Notes: a model not told the origin generated them from the letters alone. A stretch of DNA of 34,143 nt from Firmicutes bacterium CAG:124 (GCA_000432135.1 HF990555.1:1-34143); one strand, 5' to 3'. Positions 1-8,086 are shown, counted from the first letter of the stretch. Numbers and translations: made by a program.

Positions 1-94
1 CTACTCACGCCCCTGCGGGAGGGGCGACTTTGGCCGGAATTCTCGGTAACACTGAGCAACGTATTTCTACTCACGCCCCTGCGGGAGGGGCGAC
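1..94 (-). CRISPR. Type I-C CRISPR array, leader-proximal end
   Basis: Two repeat copies are seen. One is complete at 63-94 (32 bp). The other, at 1-28, is identical but loses its last four bases to the window edge. Between them is a 34-bp spacer (29-62), the most recently acquired one if the leader assignment is right. Read on the minus strand, the repeat has a 7-bp stem (CGCCCCT/AGGGGCG) around a 5-base loop. It then has exactly 11 bases (TGAGTAGAAAT), the length of the crRNA 5' handle known for type I-C after Cas5c cleavage. Orientation and the cas genes just upstream fit type I-C. The array continues beyond the window, so its size is unknown. Confidence 0.93.
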
Positions 95-223
95 AGCAAT
101 TTTCCACAAGTCCGTCATGAGGTTTTGCGGCAAATTGCCGAAAGATGATACAGTTTTATGTCTGGCTTCCTTTGGTTTTCCAAGAAGAGATCCAAAAGCT
201 GTATATCTTGCATGGATTTCATG
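95..223 (-). promoter_or_regulatory. CRISPR leader with candidate pre-crRNA promoter
   Basis: AT-rich, non-coding stretch between the hairpin that follows cas2 and the first repeat, where a type I-C leader is expected. On the minus strand a possible promoter is TTGGAA (178-183), 17 bases, CATAAA (155-160). Each box matches 4 of 6 consensus bases, and transcription would start about 50 bases before the first repeat. A short palindrome CGGCAA-A-TTGCCG lies at 128-140. The promoter boxes are weak, so that part is tentative. Confidence 0.5.
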
Positions 224-263
224 CGCCAACCTGCCGCAAAAATGTGTACGGCAGGGGTTGGCG
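224..263 (-). terminator. Hairpin abutting the cas2 stop codon
   Basis: Arms 224-236 and 249-263 pair over 13 bp (CGCCAACC/GGTTGGCG plus TGCCG/CGGCA) with a two-base bulge and a 12-base loop. The stem begins at the base next to the cas2 TAA. There is no U-run after it on the minus strand, so it is not a textbook intrinsic terminator. It could end the cas mRNA, protect its 3' end, or belong to the leader. Confidence 0.45.
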
Positions 264-554
264 TTAAAAGATCAAGGCACTTCCTGCTTCCACGAGGGGC
301 TTGCGTCCCATGCTTTCGATCCGGTTCTCGTATGAATTGCCGAGTCGATAAAAGCGGACAGAATCCTGCTCCATATCGATAGCTTTTCCCAGTTCCTGTT
401 TCAGCACGACCAGCTGTGCAGCGTCCACGAGCACCTCAAACACGGAGTTTTGAACACGCATCCCGTGCCGTTCACAGATCTTTGCTACTTTCCGCAAGCG
501 CTTTTGCCCGGCAGAATCCGATGTGTCCACATCATAGGTTACGACCAGCATCAT
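264..554 (-). CDS. cas2: Cas2, CRISPR spacer-acquisition subunit
   Basis: A 96-residue protein of normal Cas2 length with the ferredoxin-like opening strand and the conserved acidic residue at D8 in YDVD. Cas2 dimers bridge two Cas1 dimers to form the integrase that inserts spacers at the leader end of the array. The gene is last in the operon, three bases after cas1. A GGAGG site at 564-568 is 9 bases from the first ATG (552-554). A second ATG follows immediately, so the start is uncertain by one codon. The stop touches a strong hairpin and the leader follows. Confidence 0.95.
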   Translation of the reverse strand: MMLVVTYDVDTSDSAGQKRLRKVAKICERHGMRVQNSVFEVLVDAAQLVVLKQELGKAIDMEQDSVRFYRLGNSYENRIESMGRKPLVEAGSALIF

Positions 555-557
555 ATG

Positions 558-1586
558 TCATGACCTCCACACAAACGGCGGGTATCGATCCAGATCCCCG
601 CGCAGCACACGGGCAAACAGCATAGACTGTACGTATGGGATCATCCCAATGGGAACTTTCTCCTTCAAAAACGGGTGCTGAATGGACTCGCGCTTTCTGG
701 CCCGCCACTGTTCAAGAACCTTTCGCCGCCCTTTCTCGCTGAGGTATACCGCTTCAAAGTCTGTCGTAAAATCCTGCGTCTGAAACTGATCCCTGTTGAA
801 CATGGAAATGACCAGCCGGTCGCACAGGGGCGCACGCAGCTCCTCCATGATGTCCAGCGCAAAGGATAGCCGCCCCGGGCGAAGGGTGTGCAGATACCCG
901 GCGGCAGGGTCCAGCCCCACAGCTTCCATCGAAGATCGAACGTCATGTGCCAACAGCGTATAGACAAAAGACAGCACCGCATTGACTTCGTTCAGCGGCG
1001 GACGCCGACTTCTCGTCTCAAAGCGGTATCCCTTCGGACTGGAGAGCAGATTGTCAAAGCGAGAGAAGTAGACAGACGCAGCTGCGCCCTCGATTCCGCG
1101 CATGGAATCAATGTCCGTACAATCATCCAGACGATTTGCGATTGCGGTCAAATCAGCTGCCGCCGCAGCAACGCCGCTCTTTTCTGCTTCATCAGAGGCA
1201 GTACGGGCATACCGCACCAACACAGATCTGCTGTTTCGCAGCTTACAGAACAGCAGATCCTTGACAAACCGGTTTGCAAAGGCTGTATCTGCCAGTGTTT
1301 CATACTGGCGCTTTCTTAACAGCACATTTCCGCTGACCGGGCCGCATAGCCGCCCCAGAAAAAAGCCGTTCTCGCTGAGAAATGTAATCGTCACGTCGTT
1401 TTGGGAGCAAAATGAGAGCAACGCAGTTGAGAGTGTGTTCTTTCCGAACAGAACGATGGAGTTCACCTGTGTGATTGGAACAGCGGCCTTTTCTGCACCG
1501 CCGATGGAGATGCAGATATTCCCGTTCCGCTCAAACAGATAGCTTTCAGGCGTTGTAATATAGAGCGTCTCCAGCAGCTTTTTCAT
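558..1586 (-). CDS. cas1: Cas1, CRISPR integrase
   Basis: A 342-residue Cas1 of the type I-C branch, the metal-dependent integrase that joins new spacers to the array together with Cas2. The expected ligands are visible: E166 in RGIEGAA, H233 in YLHTLRPGR and D245 in SFALD. The reading frame stays open upstream to 1889, but the start at 1586 is chosen because it has AGGAGG 7-8 bases before it and overlaps the cas4 stop as ATGA. That overlap implies translational coupling. The N-terminal beta domain and C-terminal helical domain both look intact. Confidence 0.96.
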   Translation of the reverse strand: MKKLLETLYITTPESYLFERNGNICISIGGAEKAAVPITQVNSIVLFGKNTLSTALLSFCSQNDVTITFLSENGFFLGRLCGPVSGNVLLRKRQYETLADTAFANRFVKDLLFCKLRNSRSVLVRYARTASDEAEKSGVAAAAADLTAIANRLDDCTDIDSMRGIEGAAASVYFSRFDNLLSSPKGYRFETRSRRPPLNEVNAVLSFVYTLLAHDVRSSMEAVGLDPAAGYLHTLRPGRLSFALDIMEELRAPLCDRLVISMFNRDQFQTQDFTTDFEAVYLSEKGRRKVLEQWRARKRESIQHPFLKEKVPIGMIPYVQSMLFARVLRGDLDRYPPFVWRS

Positions 1587-2248
1587 GGGACATCCTCCTC
1601 GTGCATGGCCTCTTTGCGCAGCTGCATACAGTAGCCGGACGCGGATCGCTGCACGCTGGGAAGGCAGTGCTCCCGCAGGGAGCACGCCTTGCATTTCGCC
1701 CCGTATTCCGCCGGCGGGATCGAAAAGCTTCGGCGAAACGCCTCGATCCTTTCGATTGTTTCCTTTACAAGACTGCGGAGCTCCGCTGTAAAAGAGACCG
1801 GATAGCGGCGGTGCGATGTGATGTAGTAGATGGCGCCCTCCGGGATCTGTGTCTGGAACATTTCTTCCAGACACATGGCCTGCGCGCACAGCTGAACCTC
1901 ATATTCCTGTTCTGCGCGGAGTTTTCCGTGCTTGTACTCAACCGGATACAGCCTGACCGGGAAATCCAGCGCAGGGATCATGCAGCCCTGGGCGGATGCT
2001 TCCGCTTCTATGCAGTCGCATTTCCCGGAAACTCCCATAGCTTTGGAGAATACGGGGAACTCATACAGCTTTGCTGAATCGCCCCGGCGTTCTATCCGCT
2101 GCGTGTGGACCCGCTCATGCTCAGAACGTCCTTTTGCGGTATCCGCACTTTCCGCCCAGACCTGCTCATTGGTCAGCAGTGCAGCCCGACGCAGGCAGAA
2201 CCCTGCGTGGGACAGTCGGGAAAGAGGAATCGGCTCCCACTCATCCAT
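1583..2248 (-). CDS. cas4: Cas4, RecB-like nuclease of the adaptation module
   Basis: A 221-residue Cas4. The iron-sulfur cysteines are C18, C186, C189 and C195 (CKACSLREHC). RecB-type nuclease residues are seen at D78 (KCDC), E104 and K106 (VEYKHGK) and Q119. Cas4 trims PAM-containing ends of prespacers and hands them to Cas1-Cas2, setting spacer length and orientation. The ATG overlaps the end of cas7 by 8 bases and the stop overlaps the cas1 ATG, so cas7-cas4-cas1 form one coupled unit. All catalytic positions I can identify are present, so the adaptation module looks functional. Confidence 0.95.
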   Translation of the reverse strand: MDEWEPIPLSRLSHAGFCLRRAALLTNEQVWAESADTAKGRSEHERVHTQRIERRGDSAKLYEFPVFSKAMGVSGKCDCIEAEASAQGCMIPALDFPVRLYPVEYKHGKLRAEQEYEVQLCAQAMCLEEMFQTQIPEGAIYYITSHRRYPVSFTAELRSLVKETIERIEAFRRSFSIPPAEYGAKCKACSLREHCLPSVQRSASGYCMQLRKEAMHEEDVP

Positions 2249-3239
2249 GGCAGAACCAGTCTTCGTCTGCGGGAAGCGCGTCCCAGACTACCGGCTCAAA
2301 GGCGCTTGGCTTGAACCCGATCTGCACGCCCTTGGGAACCCTGTCCAGAGAGACAAGCGCGTCATAATCCCGATAGCTTCTGGGATAGGAAACGGAAGCT
2401 TTTTTCGTGACCTTGACCAGATCAAAGAGCTTGTGGGCCGGGGCGCAGCCCAGTTTGGCCTGACGGATTCTCTGCGCCGCGTCGGTATCCGTGCCAACGT
2501 GCCTGAAAATAATCAGCGGAGAAACGACGGCCATTTCGCCCTTGCTGGCGGAGTGGTCATGCTCGTACATATTCAGAATGGCTTCAAACAGGATATTCAA
2601 ATCTTCGTCATCAAACCCGGTCTCTTCAGCCAGGTTGGCGCTGACGAAGCCGCGAACCTCATACAGGCCGAAGGGGATGATCTGCTTGCGGCCCATTGTG
2701 CGAAGCTTGTCCTCTGGCTGCTCCTGCTCCCATGCCGCGTAATCCTCTACTGTAGCGCCATCCTTTACCTTGTCGGCGACCGCCATACGGGTGATGGAAA
2801 TGTCCAGCGGAAGAACGGCGTCCAGACTTTTTCCGTAGGTGATCTGCACCGGCCCGCGCACCTGCCCCGCGTTGGGGCCAGTGGACATGACTGCGCCGAA
2901 GGTACGTACATCATAGAACAGCTCACAGGCCTTTTTTCTGCCCGCGTAAACGGCTTCCTTTGCCTTTGCGCAGTCTTCAACACCGGCTGCCCGCTTGGCC
3001 TCCGCGATATGGCGGTTGATGTTGGTCGCCTGCTGGATGATGATGTTCATACCGGGCTCGCCCTGATGGGCCAGCTCCACGTAATTTCGAATGCGGCGCT
3101 TGGTTGCAGCGTCGGTGATGAAGCCCTGCATGGTCTGCGGATCGAGCCGGGGCATATTGCCCATGTCCGGATCTCCGTTCGGGTTACAATTTGTGCACGC
3201 AACGTAATACATGAACTCATATCGGTTCTGAATTGCCAT
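2241..3239 (-). CDS. cas7c: Cas7c (Csd2), Cascade backbone subunit
   Basis: A 332-residue Csd2/Cas7 protein. It polymerises along the crRNA spacer to form the backbone of the type I-C interference complex. It opens with the characteristic NPNGDPD segment of this family (about residues 19-25), followed by a region for RNA and neighbour contacts. An AGGAGG site lies a few bases upstream of the ATG, and the gap to cas8c is only 15 bases. The length is slightly above the roughly 280-300 residues usual for Csd2. No truncation is visible. Confidence 0.94.
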   Translation of the reverse strand: MAIQNRYEFMYYVACTNCNPNGDPDMGNMPRLDPQTMQGFITDAATKRRIRNYVELAHQGEPGMNIIIQQATNINRHIAEAKRAAGVEDCAKAKEAVYAGRKKACELFYDVRTFGAVMSTGPNAGQVRGPVQITYGKSLDAVLPLDISITRMAVADKVKDGATVEDYAAWEQEQPEDKLRTMGRKQIIPFGLYEVRGFVSANLAEETGFDDEDLNILFEAILNMYEHDHSASKGEMAVVSPLIIFRHVGTDTDAAQRIRQAKLGCAPAHKLFDLVKVTKKASVSYPRSYRDYDALVSLDRVPKGVQIGFKPSAFEPVVWDALPADEDWFCHG

Positions 3240-3254
3240 AAGATACTCCTCCTT

Positions 3255-3659
3255 TTATTCTTCTGCCGCGCCGGTCTTTTCTCTGGCGGCGGCGACGTTT
3301 CTGGTTCTCTCCTGATTGAGCTTCGCGCCCATCTGATAGTAGCCCAGCGCAAAATAGGACTGCTGTTCCAGATTCAGCGTAGCAGGAATGGACGTCCCCA
3401 GCGCGACGGAAATTTCCTGCAGCTTCTCGCGGTATTTATCGGCGAGCCATCCGTTTTCGATCTTTTCCAGATGGTGATTTGAGCGGCTGCTGAGCTGGCC
3501 GATGACCAGCGCGGGCATCTGAATGGCGGAGGCGTAGTACCGCTCCACAATGCCGGTATTGACGTCCGGCATGGCCGTCCTCTGGATCGCCGCATATACG
3601 GCCATCAATCCGCCGCAGTGATATGCGGCATTGCGAAGATGCAGATTGTATGCTTCCAA
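3255..3659 (-). CDS. cas11c: Cas11c small subunit from an internal start in cas8c
   Basis: Inside cas8c, codon 463 is TTG (3657-3659), in frame. It is preceded at 7 bases by AGGAGGG (3667-3673), one of the best Shine-Dalgarno sites in the locus. Starting here gives a 134-residue helical protein identical to the Cas8c C-terminus. Independent translation of a roughly 120-130 residue Cas11 from within cas8c is established for type I-C, where several copies line the Cascade belly. The internal site shown here is what that mechanism needs. A downstream ATG (Cas8c M481) would give 116 residues but has no comparable site. Confidence 0.75.
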   Translation of the reverse strand: MEAYNLHLRNAAYHCGGLMAVYAAIQRTAMPDVNTGIVERYYASAIQMPALVIGQLSSRSNHHLEKIENGWLADKYREKLQEISVALGTSIPATLNLEQQSYFALGYYQMGAKLNQERTRNVAAAREKTGAAEE

Positions 3660-5045
3660 AATTGTTCCCTCCTGATGATGGATTCGGTTTTTCCGGAGCA
3701 GCCAGACCTTCAGCCATTGGCAGGCCAGACTGTTGGGCAGGGTGCTTCGCGTGTCGCTGTCGTCGTTCGACAGCAGCTCCGAGCGAATATAGGCCAGCGC
3801 CTTTGCCGCGACGGCATCCGGCAGGCATCCGCCTGACAAAATCGCCTGCACGACCGCCGGGGTGATCCCGGCCAGCTCCTTTGACAGCCGCTCAAAGGGT
3901 CGGCTGTCGGTTTTCTGGAATTTTAAAAGACGAAGCAGACGAGCAGCCAGCTTCACAGGCCTGATGTTTCCGGTACCGCCCTGATTGGTCAGTGTCAGAT
4001 CGGCATACCATTGTCCCAGATTGCGGCGAAGATCCGGATAGCTGCCTCTGTCATATCTGCGGATCATAACGCGGCTGTTTGCGCCGGACAGCAGCAGAAT
4101 ATAGTAGGATACGTTGTCCAAATCGGGAACAGGCTGCCCGGAATAGACACTTTCCGGAATTTGATTCGTCTGATTTCGCGCTGTCAGCTCGTTGACGGCG
4201 GCTTCCGGTTCTGCTTCCTCGTCCGTTTCATCCTCCGGCAGATCATAACCAAAGTCCACAGTATAAAGCGGATCATCCTCCTGTGGAATCTCGCGGTCAA
4301 ACCAGTGGACAAATTTCATTCCTGCAAGGATCGGCGCATCCTTCAAAAGATCATCCAGCGCAGCCTTCACGACGCTGAAAGCCTCTTCCGAAACAGGTGC
4401 GTTCGCCGCTTTTTTCTGGTTATAGGAGCAGAATGCCGTCTTGTCAAAGCAAATCAGCGCATCCCCGCTCGCGTGCCCTCCGACGACTCGCAGGCCCTGT
4501 ATCGGCGTGGTCGTCGTCATGGGAACCGTCGGTTCGCCGGTGATCAGGCACAGGGCGGATGGGCGTTCGTCCGCCGCAAAAAACTGCTTTCGGTAGGACT
4601 TCCACCATGTACGAAGTTTTTCCGATTGCAGGATAGACTGCCCGTTGACCCGAAATGAGATCCGATCTCCCGGCTTGATTTTGGCCCGATCCAGCTCTGC
4701 GCGAACGGCCGCCGCAAGTTCAGGCGTTTCCAGTGCACGGACGCAGACCTTCAGCAGTGGTTCTTCCTCTGCCGCGTCGCGGAGCGCCTCCAAAAAGAAT
4801 GTGCTTTTGCTTCCGTGCTCCTCGGGAATGACGATAGACCGTTTCGCCGCAAGGACATCGCACTTATTGCCATTTGCCAGACTGCCGATAGCCGGGCATG
4901 GAACAGGCTCATTTCCACCCAGATAGACGCTGACACGGTCATCGCTTTCAGAGAGGGAAATATATGCCTTAATGGTTTTCCCCGCGAATCCCGGCGGCAA
5001 AGCCAGCTGGCGGCGTACTCCGTAGTCATATAGTGCTTTCAGCAT
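3255..5045 (-). CDS. cas8c: Cas8c (Csd1), Cascade large subunit
   Basis: A 596-residue Csd1-family protein, the type I-C signature. Cas8c recognises the PAM and helps recruit Cas3 to the R-loop. The start overlaps the cas5c stop by 7 bases. An acidic stretch near residues 290-310 (DETDEEAEPEAA) looks like a surface linker. The C-terminal 134 residues are helical and correspond to the small subunit Cas11c, which has its own internal ribosome binding site here (separate entry). Family assignment rests on length, position between cas5c and cas7c, and overall Csd1 resemblance. The family has no simple catalytic motif. Confidence 0.93.
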   Translation of the reverse strand: MLKALYDYGVRRQLALPPGFAGKTIKAYISLSESDDRVSVYLGGNEPVPCPAIGSLANGNKCDVLAAKRSIVIPEEHGSKSTFFLEALRDAAEEEPLLKVCVRALETPELAAAVRAELDRAKIKPGDRISFRVNGQSILQSEKLRTWWKSYRKQFFAADERPSALCLITGEPTVPMTTTTPIQGLRVVGGHASGDALICFDKTAFCSYNQKKAANAPVSEEAFSVVKAALDDLLKDAPILAGMKFVHWFDREIPQEDDPLYTVDFGYDLPEDETDEEAEPEAAVNELTARNQTNQIPESVYSGQPVPDLDNVSYYILLLSGANSRVMIRRYDRGSYPDLRRNLGQWYADLTLTNQGGTGNIRPVKLAARLLRLLKFQKTDSRPFERLSKELAGITPAVVQAILSGGCLPDAVAAKALAYIRSELLSNDDSDTRSTLPNSLACQWLKVWLLRKNRIHHQEGTILEAYNLHLRNAAYHCGGLMAVYAAIQRTAMPDVNTGIVERYYASAIQMPALVIGQLSSRSNHHLEKIENGWLADKYREKLQEISVALGTSIPATLNLEQQSYFALGYYQMGAKLNQERTRNVAAAREKTGAAEE

Positions 5046-5686
5046 AGGCCTTCCCCCTTCAGAACCTCCGGACTGTCATAGGGCGGGATCAGAATCACGC
5101 CGTTCTCCATGACCGCGTGGAACAGGGACATTTTGATCTTCGTCTTTTTCGTGACCTCCACATCATCCGGCGCAAACAGGTCGTAGACCATCAGCCCTGC
5201 GTCCATCGACTGCTGGATAGGCGAACGCGTCCCGTCGCTCTCCTCAAAATAGCAGACAAACTCGCGCATTCCAAGCTCCGGCTGATGGAAACATTTTCCC
5301 GTTCGGATGCGCCGCAGCGCCTGCTCATACAGTTGGAGCTCTTTTCCCGCAAAAGCCGGGCGGGGAATGATCGACGCCGCGATCCGGTAGCGGACGTCCT
5401 GCAGCGCCGTCGTCTGCCGCTGCGTTCGCTCCTCCTCGGTGGAGATCGACTCCGAACCGACGGTACATTTGACCTCGTTGCGCTTGAAGCTGATATAGCG
5501 GATGGGGTTCAATACCTCAATGCGGTTGATCTGCCAGCGGAACTCCTTCGGTTTCATGTAAATCGCAGAAAAAATCCCTCTGGCGGCGGATGGGGTTGGG
5601 AATGGGTAGGTCAGCCGTTCTACTTTTGCATAAGGGGCAGAGAAACAGGCGAAATCTCCCCAGACCTCGATCGTGATTTCTTTCAA
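5039..5686 (-). CDS. cas5c: Cas5c, crRNA-processing Cascade subunit
   Basis: A 215-residue Cas5c. In type I-C, which lacks Cas6, this protein cleaves the pre-crRNA at the base of the repeat stem and then stays on the 5' handle. A glycine-rich fold segment (GDFACFSAPYAKVER) and the TPSAARGIFSAIYMKP region typical of Cas5 are seen near residues 10-45. The frame is open to 5863, but the start chosen is TTG at 5684-5686, with GGAGGTG (5695-5701) 8 bases upstream. The extra N-terminal residues of the longer frame do not resemble Cas5 and overlap the promoter. It is the first gene of the cas5-cas2 operon and overlaps cas8c. Confidence 0.92.
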   Translation of the reverse strand: MKEITIEVWGDFACFSAPYAKVERLTYPFPTPSAARGIFSAIYMKPKEFRWQINRIEVLNPIRYISFKRNEVKCTVGSESISTEEERTQRQTTALQDVRYRIAASIIPRPAFAGKELQLYEQALRRIRTGKCFHQPELGMREFVCYFEESDGTRSPIQQSMDAGLMVYDLFAPDDVEVTKKTKIKMSLFHAVMENGVILIPPYDSPEVLKGEGLC

Positions 5687-5791
5687 ATACGCTTCACCTC
5701 CGTAATTTGTTCGTCCTGATTCGGACTGTGAACAGGACGTCCATAGCACGTGTCTGTTAGAAGAATGAAATATCTGGCAAAATAAGTATGA

Positions 5792-5820
5792 ATTATAACG
5801 GGTAATTTGTCTAGTATCCA
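5792..5820 (-). promoter_or_regulatory. Promoter for the cas5c-cas2 operon
   Basis: On the minus strand, TGGATA (5815-5820) is 17 bases from a perfect TATAAT (5792-5797). It lies between the hairpin after cas3 and the cas5c start. Transcription should begin near 5785, leaving about 100 bases of 5' leader. That leader contains an inverted repeat CGTCCTG (5712-5718) / CAGGACG (5733-5739). It supports separate transcription of the Cascade and adaptation genes from cas3. Confidence 0.65.
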
Positions 5821-5833
5821 CGAAAAATAGAAT

Positions 5834-5873
5834 AGCACACCAGCTGTCCAATAATCCGGACAACCAGTGTGCT
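5834..5873 (-). terminator. Hairpin between cas3 and cas5c
   Basis: Sixteen-base arms (5834-5849 and 5858-5873) pair fully, counting G-U pairs, around an 8-base loop. It starts six bases past the cas3 stop. On the plus strand it is followed by seven Ts, a good intrinsic terminator for antisense transcripts. On the minus strand the following run (ATTCTATTTTT) is interrupted, so termination of cas3 mRNA may be partial. Confidence 0.65.
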
Positions 5874-5878
5874 TTTTT

Positions 5879-8086
5879 TCAAAATATAGAATCAAATCGT
5901 TCTTCCTGCGGAAAATGCAGGCCCAGCTGCTCCGAATACAGGTCCTCATACTGCTGGCACAGCAGATAGACATTGCTGCCTGCGGCCTGTTCGGCAGACT
6001 GTTCTCTGCCACGGCGGGCAAACGGAATCTGCTCGGCATACAGGGCCAGATTTTTTGCAAAACAGGTCAGGGTGATCGGCGCCGCCTGCTTCAGCAGCGC
6101 GCCGGTGACGCCCTGCGTTCGCAGCTGCTCTGCGATCTGTTCATACAGCTTCCGCTCTGCGGCGTAAGGAACAATGACCTGCGCACCGGCGCTGGTGATC
6201 AGCTTGTATTGCGCCGCCGTTTCTGCAAAGGCCCGTGCGTCGATTGCCTTCGTCAGCTCCGGTTTATCGACCGTGCCGTCAAACAGCCGCCGGTAGTATT
6301 CCCGGATGTTCTCCGGGTCATGGATGGAAAACGGCGGATTCATTTCCTGTACTGTGACTGCAGCATTGTTGTACCAGTCATCAGGATACGGTATACGGCT
6401 GTCCTCCGGGCGAAATACGATCACTTGCCCCATAGAACCGCAGCCGTTCCGGTTGCAGCGTCCGGCAGCCTGAATGATGGAATCCAGCGGAGCCAGCGCG
6501 CGATACAGCGTTTCAAAGTCAAGGTCTACCCCAGCCTCGATGCACTGGGTCGCCACGACCCGGCAGGGCAGCTTCTGCTTCAGCCGCTGACGGATGATCT
6601 CAATTTGCCGGCTCCGGTGCGCGGGGCACAGGTCCGTGGTAAGAAAGAAAACCGTGTCTTCGGGGCAAAGCCGTGACAGTACGTCAGCGATCTGCCGGGC
6701 GTGACGGCGCAGGTTGACGATGGCGCAGACCCGCGCACAGCCCGCCATTTCCTCCGCAATGGCTTCGAGGGGCGTTTCATTCCCGATCCGCCATTCCACA
6801 TTCACCCGCTTCAGAGCCTCGAACAATTTTCTGTGCTCCGGAAGGATCTCACAGGGCGTCCAATTCAGATCCTTTCGCGCGGCAAAATCCGGCTGCGTCG
6901 CTGTGGAGAATACCATGGTCGTGTGATAGCGGCTGCACAGCGCATTCACTGCGCGGAGCGTGGCGGAGGTCAGACTGGCAGGCAGGCTCTGGGCCTCGTC
7001 AAATACCACAACGCTGCCTGCAATGTTGTGGAGCTTTCGGCAGACGGTCGGGCGGTCTGAAAACAGAGCTTCAAAAAAACGGACAGACGTGGTGATGATG
7101 ACCGGAGCGCTCCATCTGGCGGCCAGCTCCCGGGCCTCCTCCGGTAAATCACTTTGGCTATGGTCGACCAGTACGTTTGGAATGATTTTAGCATACGTAT
7201 CTGCATTCTGTTCCGCCAACGTCAAAAACGGGAGGACAATAATGATCCGCTTTTTCCCATGCTTCAGGCAGTGCCGCAGCGCAAAGTGCAGCAGCGCCAG
7301 CGTTTTTCCGGTTCCGGTAGGCGCCGTCAGCGTATATAATCCCTCCGGCTTATCACCCATCTTCCCACACTGTTCAAAGACCTGATCCCGGTACTGATTC
7401 AGGATTTTGTCCGCAGTGGAGGCTTGCCGGATGCTGCCGCAATAGGCGTACAGTGTTTCCAGAAGCGCCTGCGGGTCAAAATAGCAGTCCTCCGCACGAT
7501 CAAGGTATGTACTGTCGTCATTCATTGCAGAGGCCGTGTAGTCTGCATCCACCAGACAGGAAAACAGCAATCTGGTATACAGCATGGATTCCAGTTCATC
7601 GGCAGGAGGTATCGGAAGCTTTGGCAGTCTGAAATCAGGAAAATCCTTTTGAAACGCGGCGTTTGCCTCTTTCAGCTGCGCTGCGTTTTCAATCGAGGGC
7701 GTTTTTCCGGCGTTTCCGTGGGCTTGCTTACGATCATCTGCAATCGCGTGCAGCTCCGCCTTTATCATATCGTAGGCCACAAGACCGGCATGGTGTCCAT
7801 TGACCGCCTCTATCACAGGACGGCTGCCGGGTCTCCCCCTATAGCAGCATTCCAGAAAGCAGGCCCCGCTTATCGCATGGTCAACGCCTGTTCGTTTGCC
7901 TTTCCACACATCCTGAAACGCCTTGGTATACTTTCCAAAATCATGTACCAGTCCTTCCAGTCCTGCGGCATCTGCAAGGCCAAGTGCCTCCCCGTACTCC
8001 CGCGCAAGCGCAGAGACCTTTCGTAAATGCTCCTTCACAGTTTCCTGATGCCCCTGCAGATTTTCGGATTTCGCATAGTATTCCAT
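5879..8086 (-). CDS. cas3: Cas3, type I helicase-nuclease
   Basis: A 735-residue Cas3 with an N-terminal HD nuclease domain fused to an SF2 helicase. Seen are the HD pair H48-D49 (LVHDFGK), the NGHHAG motif near residue 96, Walker A TGTGKT at 257-262, the DEAQ box at 363-366, FSTATQ motif III and the arginine-finger motif QAAGRCNRNG. Cas3 is recruited to the Cascade R-loop, then unwinds and degrades target DNA. An in-frame ATG at 8131 exists, but the start at 8086 follows GGGGAGG by 5 bases and lies downstream of the promoter at 8121-8148, whereas 8131 lies upstream of the predicted transcription start. No catalytic residue seems missing. Confidence 0.95.
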   Translation of the reverse strand: MEYYAKSENLQGHQETVKEHLRKVSALAREYGEALGLADAAGLEGLVHDFGKYTKAFQDVWKGKRTGVDHAISGACFLECCYRGRPGSRPVIEAVNGHHAGLVAYDMIKAELHAIADDRKQAHGNAGKTPSIENAAQLKEANAAFQKDFPDFRLPKLPIPPADELESMLYTRLLFSCLVDADYTASAMNDDSTYLDRAEDCYFDPQALLETLYAYCGSIRQASTADKILNQYRDQVFEQCGKMGDKPEGLYTLTAPTGTGKTLALLHFALRHCLKHGKKRIIIVLPFLTLAEQNADTYAKIIPNVLVDHSQSDLPEEARELAARWSAPVIITTSVRFFEALFSDRPTVCRKLHNIAGSVVVFDEAQSLPASLTSATLRAVNALCSRYHTTMVFSTATQPDFAARKDLNWTPCEILPEHRKLFEALKRVNVEWRIGNETPLEAIAEEMAGCARVCAIVNLRRHARQIADVLSRLCPEDTVFFLTTDLCPAHRSRQIEIIRQRLKQKLPCRVVATQCIEAGVDLDFETLYRALAPLDSIIQAAGRCNRNGCGSMGQVIVFRPEDSRIPYPDDWYNNAAVTVQEMNPPFSIHDPENIREYYRRLFDGTVDKPELTKAIDARAFAETAAQYKLITSAGAQVIVPYAAERKLYEQIAEQLRTQGVTGALLKQAAPITLTCFAKNLALYAEQIPFARRGREQSAEQAAGSNVYLLCQQYEDLYSEQLGLHFPQEERFDSIF

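Noticed and set aside
1587..1889. N-terminal extension of the cas1 reading frame
   Set aside because: It overlaps cas4 in another frame, does not look like Cas1, and a good ribosome binding site sits before the ATG at 1586.
2241..3482. Long plus-strand frame opposite cas4 and cas7c
   Set aside because: It is the antisense shadow of clearly recognised cas genes.
5687..5863. N-terminal extension of the cas5c reading frame
   Set aside because: It covers the promoter and the inter-gene hairpin and has no Cas5 likeness. The TTG at 5686 has a strong ribosome binding site.
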